Shown here: positions 31,001 to 59,217 of the stretch, piece after piece
Position numbering within the stretch: the stretch's first letter is position 1
How the letters are laid out: every line of letters begins with the position of its first letter
From: Onychostoma macrolepis
Taxonomy: Eukaryota > Chordata > Actinopteri > Cypriniformes > Cyprinidae
NCBI RefSeq assembly: GCF_012432095.1
Contig: NC_081155.1
Location: 31,483,625 to 31,547,624, forward strand
Direction of reading: 5' to 3'
Length of the DNA: 64,000 nt
Translations under genes and position numbers: made by a program
Notes under the pieces: model-generated
What the model was told of the DNA's origin: nothing
What the model saw: the letters and a program-made list of their open reading frames with translations, nothing else
Database searches by the model: none

Positions 31001-34000
31001 TATATTATTTAAAATTTATAAATAGATTTCCACCCACAGCTGTTGTCATTTACTAGCATTTGTACATCATGATTGTATGATTTTTCCCCAATATTTATTT
31101 ATTTATTTACACTACTAGTCAAAAGGTTTGTGAATGTTTCATGATCTTAAAAGGCCTTTTGACATGGACCTACTGCTGGTTTTGCGGAGAAGAATAACAT
31201 TTTTGTCAATGTATGAATAATAGGCCCATATTTTGTGTCTGCATATTTTCTTATAACTTTTTTGTTGTTGTGTTTAATTTGAATTGTTTAATTTTTACTT
31301 AATTCATTAGAAGCATGTGAAGAAAAAACATCCAACAAATTCATACATGTGAACTCCAATGTTTGTCAGCTCATAACAACAAACTACTCACAAATGTAAC
31401 GCGCACACACAGGTTAATGATAAGAGTAGTAGGACAGAAACTAGTTCAATATCATTTTACCCCTTCAAATTAATCCCGTTTTGATGAGTTTACTACTGAC
31501 TGTTTAGTAGCCTATATGCAGGCATTTGTATCAAACGCAAACTTCTTAACAGCAAAACAGCAACACTGCCACCAAGTGGACACGAAATGCGCGACAGTTG
31601 CGGTCAGACTTTAAATAAAATATCAACAACAGTTTTTAAACGTGATATTAGGTTTTTACATAGCTAAGCAGATTCTTGTGTGAGAGTTTGTTTCTCAGTT
31701 TTACATTGTATCTGGCAGTTTAACCCTTGTATTGTATATTAAGTTAAGGGCAGGTCACAATTACCCGGATGTCATAGCTCATAAAACATTTCCACCATTT
31801 CCTATAATGGGATGAATTATTAGTTCATGACTAACAGCCTATTTTAAAAGCAGGAAGGAACATACACACATGTGAAGCTTATCAGTAGAGAGACTACAGC
31901 TATCTCTGCGTTTAAAGAGGTCAAGTTGTGTGTGTGAAAGGTCAAGGAGGAAACACCCGGTGTCCAAAAGACGCGCATTATATGTAAATGATATTGTTCT
32001 GCTCTTGACACAACCGTGCAGGTGTTTAACGCACCCAAACCGATTTAGTTCAAGAAGAATAAGTCACAGTTTAAAGCGTGTGAGCTGTTCTTCTCCACAT
32101 TCTGAATGACCCTTGCTAATTAAGGCGAGTTAAAGTGCGACATACAATTATCTTAATAGAAATGCTCGTGCTCAAGTTGATAGCGCGAAAATCGCTACTT
32201 GGTTTGAAATTACGAAAATTCGAAATTTTGTAATGTGACAGCACGTTTAGTAATATATGCGTTGTTAGTCTCTCTGTTTTATTATTTTAATCCTGTTTGT
32301 TTATTTTATTTTATTTCATATTGGCCTAGGCTAAGTGTTATTTGGCCAGCAGTAGCCTAATATTTGTGCGAATACATTTAAAAATTATACTCAGCGAACT
32401 GCAAACCACAATTATTCGTCAGAGCGATTAGCTCCAAAACAATCTTCACGAAAGCACTGTCAAATATAGGCTATCCATTAATCAAAGTGTCACTGTTGCT
32501 TTCTAAAATTATGTATATGCGTTATCATTTATCATATTAAAAAAAAATACCTACCATAAATTATTCATCAGTTAAGTTGATTAGGTCATTGTCATTACTG
32601 ACAGACTCTTAAAGATAATTTTTTTCTTTTATAGGAAGAAGACATACTGGTTTGTTTCTCGTGTGTGTGTGTGTGTGTGATCATGTGCAGGAGTGTGTGT
32701 CTGCATTGCTATGCTGGTAACGTTGCTGTGGTGATTACCGGTGCTTTGTGCCCCAGTATTTTGGGTTAATCAGCTGTGGGATTGTTGGCATGGTGACTAA
32801 TGAGGATGAAACCCAGCACTGACAATATTTTTATATTCTTTTTACTGAAAGACTTCAAATATGTATTTCTGCAATGTTCATTGTTGCATTTGAAAACCAT
32901 GAAAATATGAAATCTAAAGGCACTAAGGTGCCAAATTAGTGAGACAATACGAACGTCTGCCTTATAAAAACCTATGTTATGCATTTATTATTTTTTATTA
33001 TAATATTATTTAATATTATTATTTAGGATTATTTGATTTCAAGCTTCAAAACATGAGGACTGTCTCAACACTGAATGTGGTTGGAAAGGCTAGTGTAGTG
33101 GAAAGTGACCTCTGACAACAAACAGGAAGTAAAGTTTCCATTTCACTCTGATCTCAGAATCAGAAAAAAACTAGTGTGAGAGAGAAATACAAGTGAAAAT
33201 AGCATCTGATGTTTTCAGACGAGCCATAAAAATGACAGTGGATTCAACATCTGTTATTACAAAATCCAATTTTCCCGAAGGACCTATGTCCACCAAAGGC
33301 AAACTGAGGATGTGATGGTACTTGATGAATGAAAAGGAAGGAAAGTGAATTGTAGAATGTGTTGTTCCAGTTTAAATGTGGTTACTGTGAGTGCAACGGT
33401 AAAGTCTCTCCACTGACTTCTCTTTCACCTTCCTCAGACTTTCACCACGTTGCAAACCTAAACCTAACATCTTCAAAAAAAAAAGTGCATTTTTTTTTAC
33501 ATTTTAGAAATGAAACACAGTTTTGGGTCATATAAAGATATGAACAAATTCTGCAGTTTAAAACTTAACATTGTGCAACATTATAATGTACAGTAACATT
33601 ACTCCTTTTGTAAACTAGGGGAGGTAAAACTGGACACCTTTAATGAGTGCCTTGGAAAAGGAGTTATGAAGCCATTACCCTTTTTACTAAAAAAAAAAAA
33701 AAGAAAAGGTTTTCTGGCTATCACATTAATGAGGACTGACTATGGCGAACAAAGAATTCCTTTCAAAAACAAATGGAATTGCACACTATTGGGAAAGTTC
33801 AACAACGAAATCTATTCTAAAATAATCAGAATAGACAGAAACAACATCCAGGGACATAAACCCTGTGTGTACGGCACAAGACGAGATCGGTTTCTTGTAA
33901 TTTGCCCTCATGTGGTACCTCAACTGTAAGAAAACAAAAAACAGAAATAAATATCAGCAGTTAAAAAAAAATGTATTAGCAGAAAGACAGACAGACAGAT

Positions 34001-35220
34001 ACATAAAATTATCAAGTTGCCTTTGTGTAAACTAACTCTCAAGCTGCAATTAAATATATTTATGAATAATTAAAGATGTTTTACCCGTTTTGAAAGACTT
34101 GAATCAGAAATAGAAGCTTTTAGCAACTGAACTAAATAATGAATACTATCACACCTCGCTCCTCCACTCTGTTTGTGTGATATTGACAACCTCATACATT
34201 TTCTTTATGTAACAACAAATCCCCCTCTATATAAATACAAAATTCTAAGAAATCCTTAAACACAACTGCAGTACACGAGTAAGGTCTCCAGGCTCTAACA
34301 GACGGAGAAACATAACTCCTACTGATTTATTCATTTTCAAGACCAGATCCATAAACAAGGCTCTTAAATCCAGAAGGGCTCAGCAAGCACCAAGGTACAC
34401 TAATTTTTAGTCATGTTAATGTTCCCCTTGGTAAACTGCTGGTAAGTGCAGAAATCCAAAAGACATATTTGGTCTTAACGCAAAAACTTGCAGTAATTTA
34501 ATTTTCATTTATTAAATCACATTTAATAAACTGGAGATCCATTTCCATAATTCTAAGGAGGTAAAACTGCTTTATTGTTGTAAGCAGGGAGAAATATTTG
34601 ACTATTTTGAATGACCACATGAGAATGGTTTTAACATTTCAATAATGATAAATTATCTTCAAAAGCATTTATTTTCTTCCAGGATAATTTTAGGGCAGAA
34701 TATTCCAAACAAAACATCAAAGCAATTGTGTTTTTTCTATTGAGCCTGGGCCTTGAAAATGAAGACTTTGTATTATATGAAACCTTTCAGCCTACATACA
34801 CATTATCAGTTTGACACAAAGCAGAACCCTTGCAGAGCCATCAAAACCACCATTAAATACCTTCAGTTGAAGACATGAACCGTAGCGGTTCGCTCTCACA
34901 TTTATGCGTGACAAGAGGTGCCTAGCAACAAGAGGTGTTCTGATCAAGTGCATCTATTCATTTGAAAATACTATTTTTTTTCTGTATGGTGCAGAAAACG
35001 ATCGTTTGCTTTTTACGGTCAAGGTTTCTTCAGAAAAGGAATTTTGTTTTGCAGTTTGAATTTACTCATTACAAAGATACCAAACAGGGGACTTGATTTT
35101 GATTCTGCATGGTTAAACCTATAAAATAGACATTTCAATTAAAAGTTTTAATGATCTTAAATGATTAAATATTCACAATTTCATGATTGCTATTATTTTT
35201 CAGTTAACCTAAAAATAAAA
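28001..35220. other. Intergenic, no gene seen
   Basis: AT-rich sequence with (GT)n tracts at about 30475-30498 and 32660-32679 and a fragment of the ACTACCATTCAAAAG repeat family near 31110. No open frame here resembles a protein I recognise, including the 87-codon frame at 33666-33929. Confidence 0.5.
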
Positions 35221-35224
35221 ATTG

Positions 35225-35775
35225 ACTCACCCTACAGGCCATCCAAGTAGATGTTTGTTTCTTTGTCAGAACAGATTAAATGCAGTGAATGGGTGCCGAC
35301 AGCTGATAAAAACCAAGTAATCCACGTTTGCAGTCCATCCGTTAAGTAAAAAAACCTTCATGTTTCTAAAAAACAAATCCATCATTAAGGTATTTTAACT
35401 TTAAACCATTTTGTCTGGTCAAAATACATTTGCCATAATCCATACAGTATAATCCATAATCCTTCCATCTCCAGTTGTCCTCTCACATCAAAATCCACCA
35501 ATACATTTGTTTAGACCGGTTTTCGCTTGTAAACGGAGCTTACATATGGACATTTCTGTCCTCAGACAGCTTTTTCTCTGAAGAATGCAATATTACGAAT
35601 AAAGGACTTTTAGCCAGAAACAAGAGATTGGAGTTTTAATGGATTTATTACAAACACACAGCTTTTTGATTCAGAAGGTGTTAGTTGATGGACCGGAGTC
35701 ATGTGGATTATTGTGATGATTTTATCAGCTGTTTGGACTCTCATTCTGAACAAAACAAACTGATTATTTTAGAAA
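35225..35775. repeat. Degenerate non-autonomous DNA element
   Basis: Blocks such as GCAGTGAATGGGTGCCGACA, AACAAATCCATCATTAAGG and TTTATCAGCTGTTTGGACTC are those of a common cyprinid non-autonomous element by recall. CAGCTGATAAAAACCAAGTA near the left and TTTTATCAGCTG at the right are inverted. The termini are not resolved. Confidence 0.55.
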
Positions 35776-36237
35776 GCTCTTCTTGTCTGACCAGTATGGA
35801 CCAGGGGTCATATTTACAAAAAACAAAAAAAACATTGGCTAAAGGCTAATGTGGAAATTTAGGAGCAACTCTTTAAAATTAGGGGTATGTCACTCATACT
35901 TTTAGCACTCCTACATTTTTAATCTGAGTAATTCACAAATTATTGTAATGTTAAAAATAGCTCCTAAACAGATTAGAAGTGCTCCTAAGGACTTCTAAAT
36001 CCCTAAGAGAAACAGAAATAATCCAAAGCATTTCTGCTGTTTTCAACCCATGTCACAACCGGAATCGGAACATTTACAATGACATCAACCTTTTACAAAA
36101 GTATCTTTCTGAACCACGAAAGTTGTTTTAAATGTAGTCCAGTTTGTCTTCCTTGTATTTTCTTCTGTGAGAGATTATGCCTGTGCGCCATTTTTTTTTA
36201 AATGTAGATTTTTTTGTTTTGTTGTGCTTTTACAATA

Positions 36238-36938
36238 TACAATATCATTCAAAAGTTTCAACGTTTTTAAAAGAAGTCTCTTATTCTCACCAAGACCGCT
36301 GAAAACAGTAACATTTTTAAATATAAGAAACACTGTTATTGCAGAGTTGTGCTGCTTAATATTTGGTGAAAATCATTCTAGAATTCAGGATTCTTTGATG
36401 AATATAAATATAAAGTTCTATAAAGTAGAAAAGTTTTGGGGTCAGTAATAATACTTTTAGTCAGCAAAGACAGTGATTTATAAGATTATGCTGTTTTTTT
36501 AACATTATATTCATCATAGCATCCTGAATTAATACCTTATTTCAGCAAGGATGTGATAAATTGATAAAAAGCAATAGAAAATACTTAAATTGTTAGAAAG
36601 GTTTCTATTTGGAAAAAATGCTGTTCTTTTTAACTTTTTATTCATCAAAAAATCCTGAGAAACACTGATTATAAAATCAACATAGAATGATTTTAGAAGG
36701 ATCATGTGACACTGAAGACTGGAGTAATGATGCTGAAAATTCAGCGCTGCATCACAGAAATAAACTATATTTTAAAGTATATTAAAACAGAAAAAACATT
36801 ATTTTAAATTGTAATAATATTTCACAATATCACTGTTTTTTCTGTATTTTTGATCAAATAAATGCAGCCTTGATGAGCAGGAGAGACGCATTTAAAAAAA
36901 AATTAAAATAAAAATCTTACTGATCCCAAACATAAATA
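36238..36938. repeat. Repeat of the CATTCAAAAGTTTGGGGTCAG family, diverged copy
   Basis: The left side has ATCATTCAAAAGTTTC and the interior TTTTGGGGTCAGTAATAA. The right side has AAATAAATGCAGCCTTGATG and TCTTACTGATCCCAAAC, the inverted terminus. It is a longer and more diverged relative of 48241-48805. Confidence 0.65.
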
Positions 36939-36993
36939 TATTAATACATAAATAACTCTGAAGGAAACAATGTATGTGTTTTGATTGCTCTTG

Positions 36994-37254
36994 TTTAATC
37001 TTTGGATCTAAAAAAGAAGAGCTTAATTGTCCATTTTTAAAGCACTAGCAAAAAGTAAAACATAAAAGTGGAAAGGAAATATTTACAATCCGATCACAAT
37101 CGTGTCACTCAGTACAGTTTTAAGGTGTGTGTGTGTGTGTGCGTGTGTGTCTGCATGTCTTTACGTTTTTGGCAATAAGACGTTAGATCAGATATACAAA
37201 CATCACACAGATATCAGTCTCGTCACTTTGAGCCTTTAAAGCTGCATGTGTGTG
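36994..37254 (-). other. gtf2e2: gtf2e2 3' UTR with candidate poly(A) signal
   Basis: Downstream of the stop codon on the - strand. ATTAAA (read on -) at 36994-36999 is a possible polyadenylation signal. A (TG)n tract lies at about 37124-37150. Confidence 0.45.
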
Positions 37255-51887
<14,633 letters not shown>

Positions 51888-52021
51888 CCTAGACACATAC
51901 AACACAGTCAATCATTTGATTCAACTGACTTTGAGTGTTCATAAATGTATATAAATGAATTTATTCATTTTAAATGGCATTATAAATAATGCTAGCAATT
52001 TAGTAAAGCAAGGCTCTACAT

Positions 52022-52214
52022 CAGGGATAGGCAACTTCGGTCCTGGAGGGCCGGTGTCCTGCAGAGTTTAGCTCCAACCCTAATCAAACACTCCCGAAGA
52101 AGCTAATCAATGTCTTCAAGATCACTAGAAAGTTACAAGCAGGTGTGTTTGATAAGTGTTGGAGCTAAACTCTGCAGGACACTGGCCTTCCAGGACCGAA
52201 GTTGACTATCCCTG
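52022..52214. mobile_element. hAT-type MITE, copy 2 (193 bp)
   Basis: Ends CAGGGATAGGCAACTTCGG and GAAGTTGACTATCCCTG. 8-bp duplication CTCTACAT at 52014-52021 and 52215-52222. The interior has inverted TCCTGCAGAGTTTAGCTCC / GGAGCTAAACTCTGCAGGA. Same family as 7312-7493. Lies in the 5' non-coding intron of gtf2e2. Confidence 0.9.
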
Positions 52215-52904
52215 CTCTACATCATGCAAATGCTACAGCAGGTTTGGCTTGTTTGACTAGTGTGGAGCAAGCCAAAACTATAAAAACAAATCCTTGAAAA
52301 CATGACAAAATATATCCACAAATCAATGCACTATTAAACTACCAATTGAAAACAGAACCATAACATTTGCTGAGATGACATACACTACCTGACAATGGTT
52401 TAGACACATTTTTAATTTTTTATTATAGTACCTATAATAGTAAAGTCATAATCATAATCAGCCAGTTTCCAGATATACGGTAACGTTAGATACGTTGGCT
52501 GGTTTTCATTAAATATCTGGTGGTCAAACTAATTCCCTTAAAAACAAACACTTTTTTAGGTTTATAAAGAATTTTATTATATAACTATAATATATAGATA
52601 GAGGTGGATGTCAACTGTGTAACCATTGTCTCTCATCTAAAGACGAGAGATGAAAGTAGTCTAATGCACAGTCTAGTAGAGATATTTGAGGCCAGATGGA
52701 AGTCTACAGTCAACGCCGAGTGGATATTAAATATCTAAAACGTGTAAACTTTTATATTTCAAAAGACATTCAAAATAAGTAACATTCAAATAAATAAATC
52801 ACAATGTCCGCTAATAACAAATAAGCCAGAAACATGTTAACGTTACATCACATAAAACATGCAGCAACACATCCGCAATTTAATGAAGTAGTTCTGAGCG
52901 TTAC

Positions 52905-52965
52905 CTGAATATCTCACTGCCTTCTCTCTCAGAGAGAAACAGTTCAGCTAAAGCTTAAATATTAT
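52905..52965 (-). other. gtf2e2: gtf2e2 5' non-coding exon (predicted)
   Basis: On - the sequence ends GAGATATTCAG|GTAACG, a good donor at 52905/52904. The coding exon starts one base before its ATG at an acceptor, so a non-coding first exon is required. The transcription start is not resolvable. Confidence 0.6.
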
Positions 52966-53385
52966 TTTCAGTGACCATATGCTGTCAACTTAGTGAAGAC
53001 GCTAAATGGGAAGCTTATCACAGAATGCTAGCGATGCTTCGACTACATGAATTTCCTGCGGAAGAACCAGTTTCTTCTTCTTCGTTTTTAATAGTGATTT
53101 GCACACAAGTCCAGTGCCTCCTGCTGGTCAAAAAGATTATTACATCTGTTGCGTTGTACAAAATGCAAATTTACTGGTATTAGTAAATATTTTTAAACAA
53201 TAAACTGATAAAAAAAATTTAATAGTTAAAAAAAGCGAATGGTAGATTCATTCAAACACGGTAAAAGGTTTGAAAAACCAACACTGGCAAAATTCTGATG
53301 CTCCTCTCCTCTTTACCAGTAGAAGGCGCATGTGCTGATTTATTTGCAGAACAAGGTCTCATGTGCTTCTGAAGAAAGAAATAGC
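52966..53385. promoter_or_regulatory. Head-to-head gtf2e2 / qdpr promoter interval
   Basis: About 0.4 kb separates the predicted gtf2e2 5' exon (-) from the qdpr start codon (+). No TATA box is evident at either side. A shared bidirectional promoter is inferred from distance and orientation. Confidence 0.5.
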
Positions 53386-53478
53386 ATGGCAGCTACAGAA
53401 GCCCATAAAGTGCTTGTTTACGGAGGAAAAGGGGCTCTAGGATCTGCATGTGTGCAGTACTTCAGAGCTAAAAACTGG
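53386..53478 (+). CDS. qdpr: qdpr exon 1
   Basis: 31 codons, MAATEAHKVLVYGGKGALGS to NW, holding the NADH-binding glycine loop. Donor GTAAGT. Confidence 0.96.
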
Positions 53479-56400
53479 GTAAGTTGTCTCAGCCCATAAG
53501 ACAGCTTACGTAATTGAAAATAAATTGCTCTCTAGTAGTGTGCCATCAGACATGCTCCATGGGTTTTAGTGATAACGTTGTTACTTATTAATTTGTTTGT
53601 CACAGTTGTCTCGGTGTCATGCATTTATCCTTGAATATACGTTTCGTGTGGCCTGCTTATGTCAATGAGGTGGATAATTTAATTTCAGTTGTGTTTTGTA
53701 ATTTACAGTGGGTTGCCTCTATAGATCTCAATGCCAATGAAGAAGCCAGTGCCAACGTTACAGTGAAGATGACTGAATCCTTCACTGAGCAAGCCAGCCA
53801 GGTAGGTGCTACTACCGATTTGTTTTGTTTTTTTCTTGTGCGAATTTAATTGTCAATTTCAAGTTATTTGTCTGGCTTTGATTCTTAATTGCATGTGTTG
53901 TCTTCAAGCATGTTACATCTCTGTCTTTCTTTTTTATTTAGGTGACAGCTGATGTCGGTGAGCTGTTAGGTGAAGATAAGGTTGATGCCATCTTGTGTGT
54001 GGCTGGAGGTTGGGCAGGCGGCAGTGCCAAGGCTAAAAGTTAGTACATGCTTAATAAATACACCCACAGAAGCCACACATTATCTATGGCAGTTGTCCAC
54101 CACTTTTTGGCCTCAAAGGCCTCCCACTGTCAAACACAATATTTGAAAGCCCTTTATATAATATGTAACATACTGTATACACAAACACATTATTATATAT
54201 AACAGAAACTTAGTGTTGAATCTCCATATATGTAAATTAACAAATGAACCAAAATTCACTTTGTGCTTCCAGAAGTTTCAAGAAATGTATGTTGTTATTC
54301 AGTAAAATCAAATAAATCAAAGTTGAATAGTGATTGTATGTTTTTTAACATTTTAATTAAATTAGCCTATATTTAAATCTCTTAATGATATTGTTAAAAA
54401 ATAATTATGTTAATAATAATAATGTTTACATTTAAATAATTTTAAGCCATGTCCTTTGGAAGCTTGCTGAGGCCCTCTGGTTGAGATCCACTAATCTATG
54501 ACATGCTAAATCTCGACTTTGTAACATTTTCAGTGTAAAGGCATGAATTATACTTTATGCAAATGCATTCATATTCTAGCTATGCAAGTTTAATTTTTTA
54601 TTGTCATTGAGTTCTGAAATGTAAGCTGTTTGTGACTGTATTGTCACAAGGGGGCACTCTTAAGTCTAATTCTGTTCTTAAAGTGAATATTTTCAATTAT
54701 GTTATTATATTAGTTTATACTTTGTATAAATGCATTCTCTGTGCCTCAGCTCTGTATAAGAATGCTGATCTGATGTGGAAGCAGAGTATGTGGACCTCCA
54801 CGATTTGCAGTCACCTAGCAACCAAACACCTGAGAGAGGGGGGGCTGCTCACACTGGCAGGGGCTAAAGCAGCACTGGGTCCAACAGCAGGTATCTATGC
54901 TTATACTTACTACTTGACATTTACAGCATCTTTAATACAAAACTATATACACACACACACACATGCATATATATATATATATATATATACTTTTATTTTT
55001 GGTACTTACCGATACAGAGTACCGATACCGATATTTGCATCGCATTTGTAAATTTTTTAAATATTGGGTAAAGAAACCAAGAGAGTATGTATAATGTTAA
55101 TTGGTTAACTTCATTTATCAAATAGATAGTCAAACCAAAATTTATTCAGACACCTTCAACATTTCTCACATTATCACAGTTTATTCGCTATAGTTTATGG
55201 TAATAAAATATGACAAGATCACCGAGTTAAACTGTGTCAGAACAAATTCAGCTTGATAATGTCAGATAACTTTGATAGAGAGGTATGTAATGGATTTCAA
55301 TCAACCAAAAATTATTCAGACAGCTGTTAGTATGACAATATTTACACAACTATCAATATTTTGTCGGGCCACCCTTAGCCTTAATGACAGCCTGTTGTCT
55401 CTTGGGCATGCTGTCAACCAGGTTCATGCAAACCTGAACTTCAATTTTTTCCCAGACTCTTTCTGAATAATTTTTGGTTCCAAATTTGTATCAATTTTAT
55501 TGGTAGTCCACTGTAGGAAGAATTTTTGGCTATAATATGTCAGTTTACTTTATTTTGCTATCCTCACTTACATAAATGAACTATAGTGTCCTGCACCCAC
55601 TAGTAAAAAATAATTTCTCTGAATAATTTTTGGTTTGACTGTATATCCTTCGGTTATTTTCACACTTAATTATGCACATGTAAAAGTTTTTGTTACTTTC
55701 ACTATTCTTTTTTTTTTTTTTTTTGCTCTATGGTACATCATCTTTAATTTAATAGCATCGGAGCTGCTCCATTGCAGCGGTTTACTGTAATAATGCAGGG
55801 AACCAATCGTTATAAATCTCCTAACTGATACTTTCAGAAATAGAAGTCATCTGAAACATGCGGCGATTTATATTCCAAAGCCACTCATATAATGCAGAAA
55901 CATTCATGAAGCAACAAAACACGCGCACGTATTTGTACTGTTGCAGAATGAGAGGGACAAGTACAGAACAGCCTAGCGCATTTCACACAGGCTGCTAGTT
56001 TCACTTTCGCCAGAAAGTCGTGTACAGGGTCGCATTAAAGTCCTCACTGGGCCCCGGGGCTATGATTTACTGCAGGGCCCCCCGTCACAATAATTATATA
56101 TATAGCTTTAAATAGGATTTTTATCCTATCAACATTTTTGATGCACTGAAATTTCATAATTCTTGTTACTAATTATATCATCACAAAAAATAATACTAGC
56201 CTAAATAAAACCAAGCTTACTGAAGACAAGTAAACAGTCACAAATGACAAGAGAACAGAGATACATAACAAATCGACCTACTTGGAAAAACTTAAAGCAC
56301 TGAATAAAAAAACATTATATTGTATAAAGTAAATGTACAAATAGACTGAATAGTCTTCACTGGATAAATTCAATATAGATTAATTCTTATTTTACAAAAG

Positions 56401-58360
56401 TGATTCAGTCAAGGACATGGAGTGATTTTCTTTCTGATTTTTGATTCACATTATTGACACAAATGGCAACAGCAGCTATATTAGGCTGCTTTCGAGGAAT
56501 AGTTCACCCAAAAATGAAAATGTTGTTGTGTTTCTTAACCTGTATGAGTTTCCTTCAGCTGTTGAATGCAAAGCAATATATTGGGAACAATACTGGTAAC
56601 CAAATGCTGCTGCATGACTTTCATAGTATGAAAAAACAAAAACAAATTAAATAAATACACTATTGGAGTCAATGGTGACCAGAAACCTGGTTATGAACAT
56701 TCTTCAAAATATCTTCTTTTATGTTGAGGTGAACAAAGAAATTCATACAGGTTCAGAACAACTCAAGGCTGAGTAAACGATGACAGTATTTTCATTTTTG
56801 GGTGATCTATCCCTTTAAAATCTCATCATTAAATTCCAGGAACTCACATAGCCCACTACACTTCACATGCATGCTTTATCTTTAACTATAATGCTTATGT
56901 AAGACAAACATGACTGTTTACGAGGATACTTGCAAGGACGGGCATTTTGACACATAACTGTGTGTATTTGAACGTTTAAGCTCAAGGTGCGAAAAAAGAA
57001 CTCAAGTTTAGGCAGGTGCTTCAAGTGCAGGTGTGCACCGTGCATTTTAGGCTGTAACGGGCGTATGCATTTGCCAAAATTAATTCTGCCCCGCTTCTTG
57101 ATGTCCTTGAACAGTGAAATTTGTTTTTAAACCACAATGTTTAAAATGAGTTTGAATTATAGGCTAACATCATGACACGCAAAACGATTGACATATTTCT
57201 ACAGGATTATTTCTCAACCCAAAAGTGAATATAGGCCTTTAGAGTTTGGTCAAACACAACAAGCAATATACATCCATCAGGTTAATTATCAAACTAACCT
57301 AAAATGTGTGGCGACGCTATGTTTTTATCTACTCCATGTGTCCGGTCCACTTGCTGTTCCACAACTTCCACTCCATCATCAGCTTTAGTAAAATAACCTG
57401 ATAGCTGGGAATTTTACTGACTAACTCGTGTTTTTCTCTCTCTCTTTTTTTTAGAATAGCCCCTTACTCACATTTTTTATTTTTTTATTTCTTTTTAGAA
57501 TAGTTGACATTTTTACTTATAGAAGATTGTTCTTTGCCTGACCATTTCCAGATTACGCCAGAACGAAGCGAAGAGAGGTGAGTGCGGACGCATTTGATTG
57601 GTAAAACAAATTCAAACGTGAATGAAATTTATGGAAAAGCTCCACTAAATAATAGCGCTAATAAGTGGGGGGCGTGGTGGGCCTTTGGCGATCGGCGCTA
57701 CCAATGACCAGTCAATCTACTTCACAGCCAATCACGGGCCCCCTCCTTGCTCTGGCCCCGCCTAGCCCAATGGTTAATGCGGCCCTGGTCGTGTATGCTT
57801 AAGGTTGAAAATGAATGAGATTTATAGTGAATGCCCCTATAAATTGTCTTATTTTTACGATTTAGATTTAATCCAAATGATGCATGCTAAGTGAGCGAGC
57901 GTCAATAAAAATCACACAACAGAAGTGCGCGCTCTCTCTCTCTCTCTCTCTCTCCCTCTCCCTCCCTCCTTCCCTACCGTTAAGTAACTTATGCATTGTT
58001 TTACTTGTTTTTGACATATCCGACCGAGCTACAAACTTTCCAGTGATGTATGTGAGAAAAGGATATTCACTCGACAAGCTCGCGCATCTGAGCCGCCGCG
58101 CGCTCAATCCACTGATCAATCAGCGTGCTTTGCTTGTCAGCTCGCGCACATCAGTAAGACTGAATGTTTAACATTATTCATTGCATACATCTGCTTGGTA
58201 GACATGCTTAATCTCTAATAACTCCCTTCTGCTGCCTGTTGTTCAGTTGTCGGTGTTTTTTTTTTTGTCTGAATATGACACTTATCACATGCTGTGTGTG
58301 GTATCGGCGTTTGGTATCGAGGCATTTTAACGAGTACAGGAGCTCGGTATCGGTGCATCC

Positions 58361-58431
<71 letters not shown>

Positions 58432-59184
58432 TGCCACCTGCTGGTAGTTTTACTTTCTTATTTAGAGTATCGTTTCATTAAAAAAAAAAAAAGAATAAAA
58501 TTCAAAGTATAGTTACCCAAAATGTAAATTCTGTCATCAATTACCCTCATGTCGTTTCAAACCTGTATAACTTTTGAAGAAGAACATAAAAGAAGGTATT
58601 TTGAAGGTACTTTCTAAAGCTACTATTTGTAATGTCTACTTGATCCTTTCTCATTTAACATAATAATGACTTTAAATTAAAGTATTAATTATTGTGGGTA
58701 ATTTCACAGCCAAATTTAATTTGTGATTAATTAAATTAATTGACACATCATGTAATATATATATATATGTGTGTGTGTGTGTATATATGTGTGTATTTGT
58801 AAATGTGTGTATATATACATAAATCTATATGTTCTCTGTCATTGTCACTGTAGGATGCATTGGTTATGGTATGGCAAAGGCAGCGGTACATCAGTTGTGT
58901 CAGAGTCTGAGCGGGCCAAATAGTGGTCTTCCTCCTGGTTCTGCTGCAGTAGCAATACTTCCGTAAGGAATAACGATATAATAGCTGATTTTCATTCATA
59001 CAAATCTTTTTGTTTTTAATGACAACTAATAATTACTACTTTTAGAGTGACTTTAGATACACCCATGAATAGAAAGTTCATGCCAGATGGTGATGTTAGT
59101 TCCTGGACACCACTCGAGTACGTAACAGAGTAAGTATGCATGTTTGGGAACATCTGTAGTATGTGTTTTAGAGGTTGTATTGAT

Positions 59185-59217
<33 letters not shown>

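Larger units (their letters stand above)
54990..58363. mobile_element. hAT-like element with GTATCGGTGCATCCCTA end, containing other insertions
   Basis: The right end is GGTATCGGTGCATCCCTA at 58346-58363. The left edge has matching CCGATACAGAGTACCGATAC units near 55009-55030, but the outermost TAGGGATGCA is not recognisable. (TA)n on both sides could hide its target duplication. Internal insertions at 55125-55643 and 56025-57789 split it. Confidence 0.6.
54891..58853 (+). other. qdpr: qdpr intron 4 (4 kb), filled by nested transposons
   Basis: Almost all of this intron is repeat: (CA)n/(TA)n, an outer hAT-like element, a Tc1-type MITE, a CAGGG hAT and a smaller MITE, then a long (TA)n. The end (58430-58853) is AT-rich with a partial ATAGTTACCCAAAATG repeat. 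No additional exon is seen. Confidence 0.9.

Noticed and set aside
31900..31960. Two AGGTCA half-sites as a nuclear-receptor element
   Set aside because: Spacing is too wide for a standard direct repeat, and half-sites occur by chance.
33666..33929. 87-codon + strand open frame
   Set aside because: It starts with a poly-Lys run from an A-tract, has no family resemblance, no splice context and no conserved motif.
58294..58512. Open frames built on (TA)n (also near 63460-63672 and 58748-58999)
   Set aside because: Ile-Tyr repeats from a microsatellite; no gene support.
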